Below, piece after piece: positions 47,435 to 56,184 of a stretch of 64,000 bases of DNA. Location: contig NZ_LN868937.1 of NCBI RefSeq assembly GCF_001244735.1, forward strand, positions 848,089-912,088, read 5' to 3'. Source of the stretch: Bacillus andreraoultii (GTDB lineage: Bacteria > Bacillota > Bacilli > Bacillales > Caldibacillaceae). The notes below the pieces were generated by a model. It worked only from the letters and a program-made list of their open reading frames with translations. It had not been told where the DNA came from and made no database searches. Each line of letters begins with the position of its first letter. The first letter of the stretch is position 1. The translations under genes were made by a program, and so were the position numbers.

Positions 47435-48915
47435 CGAATTTAATTGTATTACCAATTTTAATCCCGCTCCTCACAGCTGTCATATTAATCTTTTTAGCAA
47501 AATCTGTTCGTATGCAGCGAGCGGTTTCTGTCCTTTCAGCTTTACTGAACATGATTGTCAGTTTCACGATTGTTCATGAAGTTTCAGTAAATGGCATACA
47601 AAAAATTGATGTCGGTAGTTGGCCAGCACCATTTGGTATTACCCTTGTTTCGGATATGTTATCAGCGCTTTTAGTTGTAACGACAACCATTGTTGGATTG
47701 GCAGTAATCCTCTATTCCTTTAACTCCATTGGTGAGAAAAGGGAGAAGTTTTATTATTACTCGATAATCCAGTTTCAATTAGTTGGTGTGATTGGTGCAT
47801 TTACAACAGGAGATATTTTTAACTTGTTCGTCTTTTTTGAAGTGATGTTAATGGCATCTTATGTATTACTAGTCCTTGGTGGAGAGAAAATCCAATTACG
47901 TGAGTCACTGAAATATTTGACGGTGAATGTCATCTCATCAGCCTTGTTTGTTATTTCTGTTGCTTTTTTATATTCTGTCGTTGGGACATTGAACATGGCG
48001 CAAATATCAGAACGAATCGCATCTTTAGATGAATTTCCAGGGATATTGACAGTGATTGCCGTTCTTTTTCTCATTGTTTTTGGTATGAAGGGTGCAATTT
48101 TCCCACTCTATTTCTGGCTTCCAGGCTCTTATTATGCACCACCAGTACCAGTGATGGCTTTATTCGGAGCATTGTTAACGAAAGTAGGCGTATACTCTAT
48201 CATTCGTACGTTTAGTCTATTTTTCCATCAAGATCAAGGATATTCGTATGAGCTGCTTCTAATTTTGGCGGTGATTACGGTCATCGTTGGTGTAATTGGC
48301 TCTATCGCGTATTGGGATATAAAGAAGATTATCATTTATAACATTATTACAGCGATTGGTGTCATTTTATATGGTGTCGCTATGGCAACGACGACTTCCT
48401 ATACCGGTTCGATTTTTTACTTAATTCACGATATGTTGATTAAAGCAGCGTTATTTTTACTAATCGGGATTATTATCAAAATTACTGGAACAAGTGATTT
48501 AAAACAGTTTAGTGGACTCATTAAACATTACCCAGGTCTAGCTTGGACGTATTTCATAGCTGCAATCTCCTTGGCAGGTATTCCACCGTTTAGTGGATTT
48601 ATCGGGAAACTACTCGTTATTCAAGGTGGTTTCCAATCTGTTGAGTGGATTGGGTCAATGATTATTCTGATTTCTAGTTTACTTGTACTCTATTCAGTGA
48701 TGAAAATATTTATCCATGGCTTTTGGGGAGAACCAAAAGAATATGTTCGGAAGGAAGCAATTTCATATCAAACTTTATTAATCCCAGTAATTTTAATTAT
48801 TGCCGTTTCAGTATTTTATGGTGTTGCAACTGAGGTCATTCACCCATATATTTCTCAGGCAGTTGAAACAATCGTAAATCCTGAAATCTATATTGAAGCG
48901 GTATTAAAGGAGTAG
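47431..48915 (+). CDS. mrpD: Na+/H+ antiporter subunit D, operon 2
   Basis: The 494-residue channel subunit has Glu in FEVMLMASYVLL and Lys in GMKGAIFPLYFWLPGSY and HDMLIKAALF, the normal family pattern that the operon 1 copy alters. Only four bases separate it from mrpE. Confidence 0.95.
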   Translation: MTNLIVLPILIPLLTAVILIFLAKSVRMQRAVSVLSALLNMIVSFTIVHEVSVNGIQKIDVGSWPAPFGITLVSDMLSALLVVTTTIVGLAVILYSFNSIGEKREKFYYYSIIQFQLVGVIGAFTTGDIFNLFVFFEVMLMASYVLLVLGGEKIQLRESLKYLTVNVISSALFVISVAFLYSVVGTLNMAQISERIASLDEFPGILTVIAVLFLIVFGMKGAIFPLYFWLPGSYYAPPVPVMALFGALLTKVGVYSIIRTFSLFFHQDQGYSYELLLILAVITVIVGVIGSIAYWDIKKIIIYNIITAIGVILYGVAMATTTSYTGSIFYLIHDMLIKAALFLLIGIIIKITGTSDLKQFSGLIKHYPGLAWTYFIAAISLAGIPPFSGFIGKLLVIQGGFQSVEWIGSMIILISSLLVLYSVMKIFIHGFWGEPKEYVRKEAISYQTLLIPVILIIAVSVFYGVATEVIHPYISQAVETIVNPEIYIEAVLKE

Positions 48916-48919
48916 TGCT

Positions 48920-49402
48920 ATGGCTTTTCAAATACTATTGAACTTTTTTATCGCATTTGTTTGGATGTTTTTAAAATCGGATTATTCCGCAGCAACGTTT
49001 TCAGTCGGTTATTTAATGGGCTTAGGTATGCTTTTTCTCATGCGTCGCTTTTTTGAATCCCGTTTTTACCTTGGAAAAGTATGGTCGGTTGTTTATTTAA
49101 TTTTACTATTTATTAAAGAATTAATTATGGCGAATATCGATGTGTTGAAAATTGTCCTAAAGCCTAAACTTGACTTTCAACCAGGGATTTTTGAATATAG
49201 GACAGGGCTAAAAAAGGATTGGGAAGTGACTTTATTATCTAACTTAATTACTTTAACACCAGGAACATTAGTTGTTGATGTATTAGAAAATGATGAGGAA
49301 AAGGTATTGTATATTCATGCTATTCATGTTCCAGATGCCGATGAAGCCATTGACGGGATAAAAAATAGTTTTGAACGGGCCATTTTGGAGGTGAGTCGAT
49401 AA
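48920..49402 (+). CDS. mrpE: Na+/H+ antiporter subunit E, operon 2
   Basis: The 160-residue subunit has QPGIFEYRTGLKKDWEVTLL and LTPGTLVVDVLEN. It starts after AAAGGAGTAGTGCT and its stop overlaps the mrpF start by one base. Confidence 0.95.
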   Translation: MAFQILLNFFIAFVWMFLKSDYSAATFSVGYLMGLGMLFLMRRFFESRFYLGKVWSVVYLILLFIKELIMANIDVLKIVLKPKLDFQPGIFEYRTGLKKDWEVTLLSNLITLTPGTLVVDVLENDEEKVLYIHAIHVPDADEAIDGIKNSFERAILEVSR

Positions 49403-49686
49403 TGTTTACTATTGTTCTTTATATTGTGATGGGAACATTAGCTTTAGCAATGGTTGGTTTTATTTATCGACTTATTAAAGGTCCATCTATTCCGGATCGT
49501 GTAATTGCCTTGGATGGCATGGGCATTATTTTGATTAGTATGGTTGCTGTTTTCTCCATCATTATGCGAACGAGTGCGTATTTAGATGTTATCTTATTGC
49601 TAGGGATTCTGTCGTTTATTGGGACGGCGGCATTTTCGAAGTTTTTAGCAAAGGGGGTCATTTTTGAACGTGACCGGAATCATTGA
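49402..49686 (+). CDS. mrpF: Na+/H+ antiporter subunit F, operon 2
   Basis: The 94-residue three-helix subunit has LIKGPSIPDRVIALDGMG and ends FSKFLAKGVIFERDRNH. It overlaps mrpG by 23 bp. Confidence 0.95.
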   Translation: MFTIVLYIVMGTLALAMVGFIYRLIKGPSIPDRVIALDGMGIILISMVAVFSIIMRTSAYLDVILLLGILSFIGTAAFSKFLAKGVIFERDRNH

Positions 49687-50017
49687 GTTTATTGTCTTAG
49701 TCTTTATCGTCATCGGAGCCTTTTTTACGGTTGTTTCAGCATTCGGGATTATTCGTCTACCTGATTTATATACACGGAACCATGCAGCATCAAAAAGTGC
49801 GACACTTGGTGTTATGTCTGTATTAATTGGTACGTTTATTTACTTTTATGCTTCGGGTCACAGTAATACGCGACTCGTGCTTGCAATCATCTTCATCTTC
49901 CTAACTTCGCCTGTTGGTGGCCATTTAATTAATCGTGCTGCTTACTATACAGGTGTGGAATTATGGGGGAAAAGTTCACGAGATGATTTGAAAGGAAAAG
50001 TACCGGTAAAAAAATAG
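49664..50017 (+). CDS. mrpG: Na+/H+ antiporter subunit G, operon 2
   Basis: The 117-residue subunit has IRLPDLYTRNHAASKSATLG. The TTG start follows AAAGGGGGTCATTT. It closes operon 2 and is followed by a terminator. Confidence 0.95.
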   Translation: MNVTGIIEFIVLVFIVIGAFFTVVSAFGIIRLPDLYTRNHAASKSATLGVMSVLIGTFIYFYASGHSNTRLVLAIIFIFLTSPVGGHLINRAAYYTGVELWGKSSRDDLKGKVPVKK

Positions 50018-50034
50018 AGTAAACAAACTGTGAG

Positions 50035-50070
50035 GGTATGAAGTGAATGAATGCTTCATACCTTTCCAGG
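50035..50070 (+). terminator. Terminator of mrp operon 2
   Basis: GGTATGAAG pairs with CTTCATACC around ten bases, followed by TTTCC. A second terminator-type repeat lies at 50169-50225. Confidence 0.75.
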
Positions 50071-50168
50071 TTTCCACTTTAATCCAGATGAATTTACTTG
50101 CTTAATAATTAACTTTACACTTCCCTTTAATAATCTGTTCACTTTTTTTATTTCATTCCTATTATTAA

Positions 50169-50225
50169 ATAGAAAAAAGGTTATTAAGAATAAAAACAGC
50201 ATGGCTCCTGACCGTGCTGTTTTTA
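50169..50225. repeat. Terminator-bearing direct repeat, left copy
   Basis: About 56 bp are repeated at 55623-55679; the first 36 bases are identical and three differences follow. Each copy contains AAAACAGCATGG and a complementary TGCTGTTTTT arm. The pair brackets the secreted-protein/ABC cluster between mrpG and menI. Confidence 0.9.
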
Positions 50226-50730
50226 TACCTGCTAAATTCGTGAAATTAACATTTTCTATACTGGAGGGCAACAGTGCAATAAAGCTAAATAATCATTATT
50301 TTATATTTCTATTTTTACAAGCAAAGTATATAAAAACAATAGCAAAAAAAATCAAGATAATCCTATTGAAAAAATAGTATTCTGGGGAATTGATATAATA
50401 GAAATTATTAGAATGTGCTCCTATAGAAACTATTTTAAATAATCTCCCACCCGATAATAAATCCCCTGTAAAAAAAGTCAGCGTCACAAATAAACCAAAG
50501 TAGTTATTCTTTGTAACTGAAGTCATGAACAATAATAAAGAAGAAAGAAAGAATATATTAGGAATGAATCTTAAACTTAGCAATATATTTACCACACTGA
50601 AAAAGCCAACATTACGATAGTAAAATAAACCTGAAATAAAAGATCCTAAGCAAAAAAGAAATGTATACATTAAATAGCGGTATAACATTGCATAATTAAA
50701 CTTGTATTTATTTAAAAACATATAAAATTT

Positions 50731-52134
50731 CACTAGTGTTGCATAAATAATGTCATAATTTTCAGATTAATTATTTTCCCAACTTAGGGCCAAAAAAGTA
50801 AATACCCAACTAAAGGTGGCCCTATCCATTCAGAATTTATATACAATTAAGACTTGTGCAACAACGGCATTTTAATGATTAAGGGACAGTTTTTCCTTCG
50901 ATTTTTCGAATCCAAATATGCGCTGGTTTCCACAATGCAGCCCTTAAATAACGACTAATTTGCAAGATTTTACGCTTACTTTTTGTTTCGATTTGTGCGA
51001 GGATATGTAAGCAATAAACAATCAGTGCAATAAACACTTGATTTTGAATCGCCCATTCGCTTTGACCGTAAAATTTTTTGATATTGAGATGTTGTTTGAT
51101 CCATTTAAAAAATAGTTCGATAGTCCAACGTGATTTATACATCTCTGAAATTTCTTCGGCACTCAAATCAAAACGATTCGTGATCAAATGGAGTACATTT
51201 CCTTTTGAATCCATTACTTTTAGAAGGCGAAAGTAGTTTTCAGCTCGGTTTTGTGTCGTTCCAATCAAGACCATTTGATCCGATAAAACAGATGAACCCT
51301 CGGGTAGTTTAAAATCATAAACCTCCCGTACAACTGCGTTTTTTCGTAGCCTTGAAAGAAAAAAGTAACCATCGTCTGTCAAACGGTCAAATCTTTCGTA
51401 GTCTAGATAACCACGGTCAAACACATACATGCATTCCTTGTCGTCCACCATAATCTCAAGCTGACCACGATCGTGTTCGTTTGCCGTTGTTATCACGGCC
51501 TTTTCAGGGTAAGAAGTTCCTTTTTCCATAAATACAAGGCGTAAATGTAACTTTACCCCCGCCTTTGTTTTACGGAACTTTGCCCACCTATGATTGGTCA
51601 AATTGAGTGGTAATGTGCTTGAATCAATAATTTTTAACGGCATGATTCGTTTTGTGTAGTGTGTTTTAGCGTGAATTTGTCCGACTAGATCAAGGAAAAG
51701 CGACTGAAACAGATCTGGATTCATGCCATTTAATCGGCGAGATAGCTGAGAAATACTTATAGAATCAAGGTTTACTGCCTTTTGAAGTTGGTCATCGAAA
51801 AGGCAATCGCCCAATGCATGAAGACTTTCAACTTCCTTAAGTTGTGCAAAAAGTAATAATTTAAGAAATGACTCTGTCGTTAATTTTTTTGTATAGAAAT
51901 CTAATTTCATTGTTTTCACGTTTTCTTCTAATAATTGAAGATTTATCGGTGAAAACCATTGTCCAAATGAATTTTTTCGTGTAATCTTATCCATGAGCGT
52001 TGTCCTTTTTAATGGATTTGGACGGATTACCACCAACTATTTCCATTATAAAGGACTTTTTCTTTGTTTGAAATAATAAAATTGAAGATTTTGGGTATTT
52101 TTAATAGTTAATTTAAATTAATGCAACACTAGTG
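50731..52134. mobile_element. IS4-family insertion sequence, 1404 bp
   Basis: The ends are inverted: CACTAGTGTTGCAT at the left and its complement at the right, with similarity continuing for a few bases. Direct repeats ATAAAATTT at 50722-50730 and 52135-52143 are a 9-bp target duplication. One transposase gene fills the element. The intact ends and the clean target repeat suggest recent insertion. Confidence 0.93.
50879..51994 (-). CDS. IS4-family transposase
   Basis: The 371-residue transposase has DDE residues in IIDSSTLPLNL (Asp), YVFDRGYLDYERF (Asp, with the DRGY context) and the Y-(2)-R-(3)-E-(6)-K signature YKSRWTIELFFKWIK (Glu). The N-terminal domain has the usual helix-rich part. 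ATG 51994 follows AAGGACAACGCTC; a longer frame upstream to 52036 lacks a site. The protein looks complete. Confidence 0.92.
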   Translation of the reverse strand: MDKITRKNSFGQWFSPINLQLLEENVKTMKLDFYTKKLTTESFLKLLLFAQLKEVESLHALGDCLFDDQLQKAVNLDSISISQLSRRLNGMNPDLFQSLFLDLVGQIHAKTHYTKRIMPLKIIDSSTLPLNLTNHRWAKFRKTKAGVKLHLRLVFMEKGTSYPEKAVITTANEHDRGQLEIMVDDKECMYVFDRGYLDYERFDRLTDDGYFFLSRLRKNAVVREVYDFKLPEGSSVLSDQMVLIGTTQNRAENYFRLLKVMDSKGNVLHLITNRFDLSAEEISEMYKSRWTIELFFKWIKQHLNIKKFYGQSEWAIQNQVFIALIVYCLHILAQIETKSKRKILQISRYLRAALWKPAHIWIRKIEGKTVP

Positions 52135-52390
52135 ATAAAATTTATATGTACTATTCTTATAATCATTGTAAAATACAAAAAAGATGATCAATGAAGATAA
52201 TAATGGTACCGTATAGTCATATAGATTATCAATACTAATTAACCTATATTGGGATTTAATCGATTCTAGATAATTTAAAGTAGCAGGATTAAAAACCGAA
52301 TAGATTAGAATAAGACACAAAATACTTAAAGTTAATTTTACTTTTAAACCGTTAGTATCGTAGATTTTAAAATAATGATTCATTAAAGCT

Positions 52391-53263
52391 TTATTTTTTT
52401 TGGAAATAAATGTATGCATTCTCTAACGATATCTCCCTTTCTCGATAACTCGCAAAATCGACTTCTTTATTACCAATGTAGTGTATTTTAATATTTTCAG
52501 AATTAATTCTTTTCTGTTCAATAATATTTAATCTATTTTTAATCTTTAAAAAATCATTCAATGGTAATTCGGCAGTATATATATTCTGTCTGCTTTCTTC
52601 TATTATTTGATCTACTGTACCATCATAACTTATATGCTTATCCTTCAATATAAGTATTTTATTACTAAAAACTTCTACATCTTCAATAAGATGAGTAGAG
52701 ATAATTGTAATTGCATTATCACTAATTTCAGAAAGATAATTTCTAAATTCTACTCGTTGCTCGGGATCTAAACCTACAGTTGGTTCATCAACAATTACTA
52801 GTTTAGGATTCCCTAGTACTGCTTGGGCAATGCCTAGTCTTCTTTTAAATCCACCCGAATAAGTTCTGAATTTCTTATTAATTATAGAGGTTAAATTAAA
52901 TTTATCTATCACTGTATCTAGTTCTCTTTTTTTACTTTTACTATCTAAACATTTAACATCATATACATACGACAGAAAGTCATAACCTGTAATATTGTCG
53001 TAAATTTCAAATTCCTGCGGCAAATACCCAACTAGATTAGTGGGATATTCTTTTGTATTTATTAAATCGATGTCATTTAAAGTTATTTTTCCTGAACTAG
53101 GTTTTTTCAATCCTGTTAAAAGGTTTATTAAAGTTGTCTTCCCAGCCCCATTGTTTCCTAGCAATGCTACAACTCCATTACCACATGTAAAGGATACGTT
53201 ATTTAAAACATTATTTTTCTTATAGGAAAAGGAAATATTTTCAACTACCAGTTTGTTTATCAT
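52391..53263 (-). CDS. ABC transporter ATP-binding protein (BcrA/CcmA type)
   Basis: The 290-residue ATPase has Walker A GNNGAGKTT, signature YSGGFKRRLGIAQ, Walker B LVIVDEPTVGLDP and switch His in STHLIED. The C-terminal 80 residues are typical of export or immunity ATPases. GGGGAGTAACAATAA precedes the ATG. It lies 19 bp after the large permease gene and before the split permease, so these three make one exporter or immunity unit. Confidence 0.92.
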   Translation of the reverse strand: MINKLVVENISFSYKKNNVLNNVSFTCGNGVVALLGNNGAGKTTLINLLTGLKKPSSGKITLNDIDLINTKEYPTNLVGYLPQEFEIYDNITGYDFLSYVYDVKCLDSKSKKRELDTVIDKFNLTSIINKKFRTYSGGFKRRLGIAQAVLGNPKLVIVDEPTVGLDPEQRVEFRNYLSEISDNAITIISTHLIEDVEVFSNKILILKDKHISYDGTVDQIIEESRQNIYTAELPLNDFLKIKNRLNIIEQKRINSENIKIHYIGNKEVDFASYREREISLENAYIYFQKK

Positions 53264-53282
53264 TTATTGTTACTCCCCTGTA

Positions 53283-54806
53283 CTAAAATTCAATATATCC
53301 TACAACGAGTGTATCATCATTCAATTGGAAATATTTATAATGCATTGGCCATACCCCAACGATAACCTTTTTATATTCTTTGTTTTGTATTTTCTCTATC
53401 TCAACAATTGAGTACTCTTCATTAGATAATTCCATACTTAACTGATTTAACAACTCATTAAACAGATCAAAATGATAACTTTTTGGAATAATATACTCTA
53501 CTCCATTTTTATGAACCTTTTTATAATTACCTGCAAAAAAAGATGCGTATCTTGTGTTACCTTTGTACAGGTTTGAACTATCTTCATTTAAATTAGAATA
53601 TAGAGATGATTGACTATTTGTTTTAATCGTAAATTTACTAACCTCTTGATTTGACTTTCTAGGATACCAATAAAAAATATTTCCGGGTAAATTAACCGCA
53701 TTTTTAGTCGTATAAAAAGCAGGAACTCCAATATCACTATTTACAAATACTGTACCTTCATACGCAATATTTATATTTACTGATTCTCCTTTTTTAAGGG
53801 CGGTATGAATTGTTAACCGATTATTATTAAAAGAATAATGAACCGGTGAATGATCTATCTCTATTCCCTTTATAGTGAATATGTTATCTAATAGTAGATT
53901 TATACGATCTATATTTTCCTTTACTTCTATGTTTAATGATATGTCGTTTTTTAGTTTATTAGAAAAATCAACATCCATATGATAAGAAGTTATTATATAA
54001 GAATCTGTGTTCAAAGATGGATACTGAAAGGTAAAATGTTGTTCGGTTTTTATTAAATAACTTGCGGTAAGGACAACTGAAATTACACAGACTAATGCAA
54101 TTACTACATAGAACATTCGTTTTTTTATATTGCTAAATAATCCCACTATACTTATCAATATGAGAATAAGTAATAAAACAAACAACTTATCTAAAAAATA
54201 TTGAAGATTAAATACTGTTCCTAATAAATCATTGGCAACCACTCTAATATTATCATCAAATATATTTAGCGTTTTTTGGAAAGCCATATTTTTTAAACTC
54301 AGGGATCTCCACACAAAAAGACTATAAAAAATTAATGAGACAAGTATTGACCATGAATTTTTAATAATAGCTCCAATAGAAGTTCCTATAGTAGATGCAA
54401 GTAAATTTGTTAATATCCATAATATGATAAAGTGTAAGATTCCCATAGCAGTTGTTTCAGAATCAATTGAATTATTCTTGAACCACATAATAAATGCTAT
54501 TGGAATAACAGATATGGAAACGCTCACAAACATAGAGGCCAAAAGAATAGTTAATTGCTTTTTTATTATACTTCTTTCAAAAAAATCAAGTATTTTATAG
54601 CTTTTGTTCATTGCTATGGAAGCAGTAATTAGAAAAAACAAATTAGAGATAATAAAACCATAATAAAAGTATTTATCGAATTCAAAAACTGAAACATTCA
54701 ATATGTCCTTTGTATAAAATAAGTAAATGAATATAAATAAAGTAAAAAAAACAAATAAAGGATTCTTAATCAGAACTTTCGAATAATATATTGAAGATTT
54801 TATCAT
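53283..54806 (-). CDS. ABC-2 permease with M1-peptidase-like extracellular domain
   Basis: The 507-residue protein begins with about six membrane helices (residues 15-245). A long extracellular part then starts YHMDVDFSNKLKNDISLNIE, resembling the beta-rich N-terminal domain of M1 aminopeptidases, and includes NLPGNIFYWYPRKS. No HExxH zinc motif is visible, so peptidase activity is unlikely. The ATG at 54806 has no good SD; an AAAGGAG lies about 46 bases further up without a matching start. Function in export or self-protection for the secreted product is inferred from context. Confidence 0.72.
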   Translation of the reverse strand: MIKSSIYYSKVLIKNPLFVFFTLFIFIYLFYTKDILNVSVFEFDKYFYYGFIISNLFFLITASIAMNKSYKILDFFERSIIKKQLTILLASMFVSVSISVIPIAFIMWFKNNSIDSETTAMGILHFIILWILTNLLASTIGTSIGAIIKNSWSILVSLIFYSLFVWRSLSLKNMAFQKTLNIFDDNIRVVANDLLGTVFNLQYFLDKLFVLLLILILISIVGLFSNIKKRMFYVVIALVCVISVVLTASYLIKTEQHFTFQYPSLNTDSYIITSYHMDVDFSNKLKNDISLNIEVKENIDRINLLLDNIFTIKGIEIDHSPVHYSFNNNRLTIHTALKKGESVNINIAYEGTVFVNSDIGVPAFYTTKNAVNLPGNIFYWYPRKSNQEVSKFTIKTNSQSSLYSNLNEDSSNLYKGNTRYASFFAGNYKKVHKNGVEYIIPKSYHFDLFNELLNQLSMELSNEEYSIVEIEKIQNKEYKKVIVGVWPMHYKYFQLNDDTLVVGYIEF

Positions 54807-54872
54807 AGTTATGTAGAGTAAGTGCTTTTTACGAAAGCGATTACTAACTCCTTTCTATCATTCTAGAAATAT

Positions 54873-54912
54873 AATTAACACGATTAGTAAAAGCATGCTA
54901 ATCGTGTTAATT
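54873..54912 (-). terminator. Attenuator-like hairpin after the secreted-protein gene
   Basis: AATTAACACGATTAG and CTAATCGTGTTAATT form a perfect 15-bp stem with a ten-base loop; the minus strand then reads ATATTTC. It lies between the secreted-protein gene and the transporter genes and may give the first gene more transcript than the rest. Confidence 0.72.
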
Positions 54913-54956
54913 GAATATCTAAGTGTTATTTGTGTCAATATACTTTTATTAATCAT

Positions 54957-55334
54957 TTAATCAGTAATTTTTAAATTTGCACTAGCTTTGTTTGAAGAAC
55001 CAGACCAGCGAATATAATAAGATTGATTTGCACCACCATCTGTTGTTGAAACAGCTGTGAAACTGGCACTTGATGACTCACCTTTTTTCACAGTAAAAGA
55101 TGCTTGTACACTATCTGGCCAATACGCGATGACCTTCATTGCGCTTGCAACACCGTTTCCATAAGTACCAGTACCTTTTAGGTATCTTTTCCCGGATCCT
55201 AATTTTACATAACCAGATTCCGCACTAACACCGGTAAGGGTTTTTGAAAGGTACGTTGTTGCTCCTGCAGAAACAGAAGTCCCTAGTACAGCTGCGGTTA
55301 CGACTAGTGCTACAACCTGCTTTTTTAAAGACAT
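54957..55334 (-). CDS. Small secreted protein heading the ABC cluster
   Basis: The 125-residue protein has a clear signal peptide (MSLKKQVVALVVTAAVLGTS, then VSAGA) and a mature part of about 100 residues rich in Ser, Gly and aromatic residues. It has no cysteines. The mature part reads YLKGTGTYGNGVASAMKVIA and ends WSGSSNKASANLKITD. AGGGGTGGTTAAT precedes the ATG. Position at the head of an ABC/immunity-like gene set suggests a bacteriocin-like or surface-acting product, but I do not recognise the family. The spacer 55335-55702 holds no other gene. Confidence 0.75.
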   Translation of the reverse strand: MSLKKQVVALVVTAAVLGTSVSAGATTYLSKTLTGVSAESGYVKLGSGKRYLKGTGTYGNGVASAMKVIAYWPDSVQASFTVKKGESSSASFTAVSTTDGGANQSYYIRWSGSSNKASANLKITD

Positions 55335-55622
55335 ATATTAACCACCCCTGTTTATAAGGTAATATTTTAGATTTTAATATAAATTTATACACATTATATA
55401 ATCGTCATAAATCTAAAGAATATTACCACAAAAATATATTATTAAATATTGCTAAAATCGTCAATACATTTTAAAAAAACTAATAGCTAGAGCCTTTAAA
55501 TAAAATAAAATTTCACCTTTCGCAACCTTATCTAGATGCCACCACCATTCACTTAAAGGTTCATTTGATAAAGAAAAATTATAAACCTCTTGGATATGTC
55601 TATACATTTTTCAGAATTTTAG

Positions 55623-55679
55623 ATAGAAAAAAGGTTATTAAGAATAAAAACAGCATGGACCCTGACCATGCTGTTTTTT
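55623..55679. repeat. Terminator-bearing direct repeat, right copy
   Basis: Right copy of the repeat at 50169-50225. Its hairpin AAAACAGCATGG/CCATGCTGTTTT is perfect, and it lies just beyond the menI stop, so it can terminate menI on the minus strand. Confidence 0.9.
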
Positions 55680-55702
55680 GTATGAATTTGCAATTCAAAG
55701 AC

Positions 55703-56083
55703 TTATTTTCTAGTAACAACGGCAATGGTACATCTTGATATGCAAATGAGTTTATCCTCTTCATCTTTAATCATGATTTCCCAAATTTGTGTTGTACGAC
55801 CTTGATGAATTATTTTCCCCTCCGCTGTTACCGTTCCTTCTCTCTTAGAACGAACATGATTGGCATTAATTTCGAGGCCAAAACAATTTTCCGTTTCTGG
55901 ATCAATCAATTGAAAAGCGCCAATACTAGCAACGGTTTCTGCTAATGCAACAGATGCCCCACCATGAAGATATCCAAGCGGTTGACGTGTCCGTTCGTCA
56001 ACAGGCATCGTTGCGGTCACATACCCATTTTCTAAAGTTTTTATTTCGATTCCTAAACTTTCGACCAATCCTTGTGATTGCAA
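55703..56083 (-). CDS. menI: Hotdog thioesterase, DHNA-CoA hydrolase type
   Basis: The 126-residue acyl-CoA thioesterase of the PaaI/YuxO class has LGYLHGGASVALAETVASIG, with the catalytic acidic residue after HGG, and GLEINANHVRSKREG. In B. subtilis, YuxO/MenI hydrolyses 1,4-dihydroxy-2-naphthoyl-CoA for menaquinone and lies convergent with mrpG. The TTG at 56083 is preferred after AAGGGG; the GTG at 56092 overlaps that site. Confidence 0.85.
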   Translation of the reverse strand: MQSQGLVESLGIEIKTLENGYVTATMPVDERTRQPLGYLHGGASVALAETVASIGAFQLIDPETENCFGLEINANHVRSKREGTVTAEGKIIHQGRTTQIWEIMIKDEEDKLICISRCTIAVVTRK

Positions 56084-56184
56084 TGACTCCACCCCTTAAA
56101 TGATAAAAGATTCTAATATTACTATATTCGGGATAGATAACGTATATCCTTCATAAAATCTATTTCTTTAAGTGGAAAGTTCAT

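Larger units (their letters stand above)
50296..52383 (-). pseudogene. ABC-2 type permease split by an IS4-type element
   Basis: Two minus-strand halves, 52383-52135 (N-terminal) and 50721-50296 (C-terminal), are interrupted by the element at 50731-52134. Removing the element and one 9-bp target copy restores a continuous frame reading NSTYKFYMFLNKYKFNYAM. The repaired protein would have about 220-235 residues and six helices, like permeases paired with BcrA-type ATPases. ATG 52383 (MNHYFKIY) or 52419, overlapping the ATPase gene, could be the start. The gene is last in the cluster and now presumably inactive. Confidence 0.88.

Noticed and set aside
50879..52036. Target duplication CACTAGTG around the IS4-type element
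   Set aside because: CACTAGTG is itself palindromic and belongs to the terminal inverted repeat. The true duplication is ATAAAATTT outside it, which also restores the reading frame.
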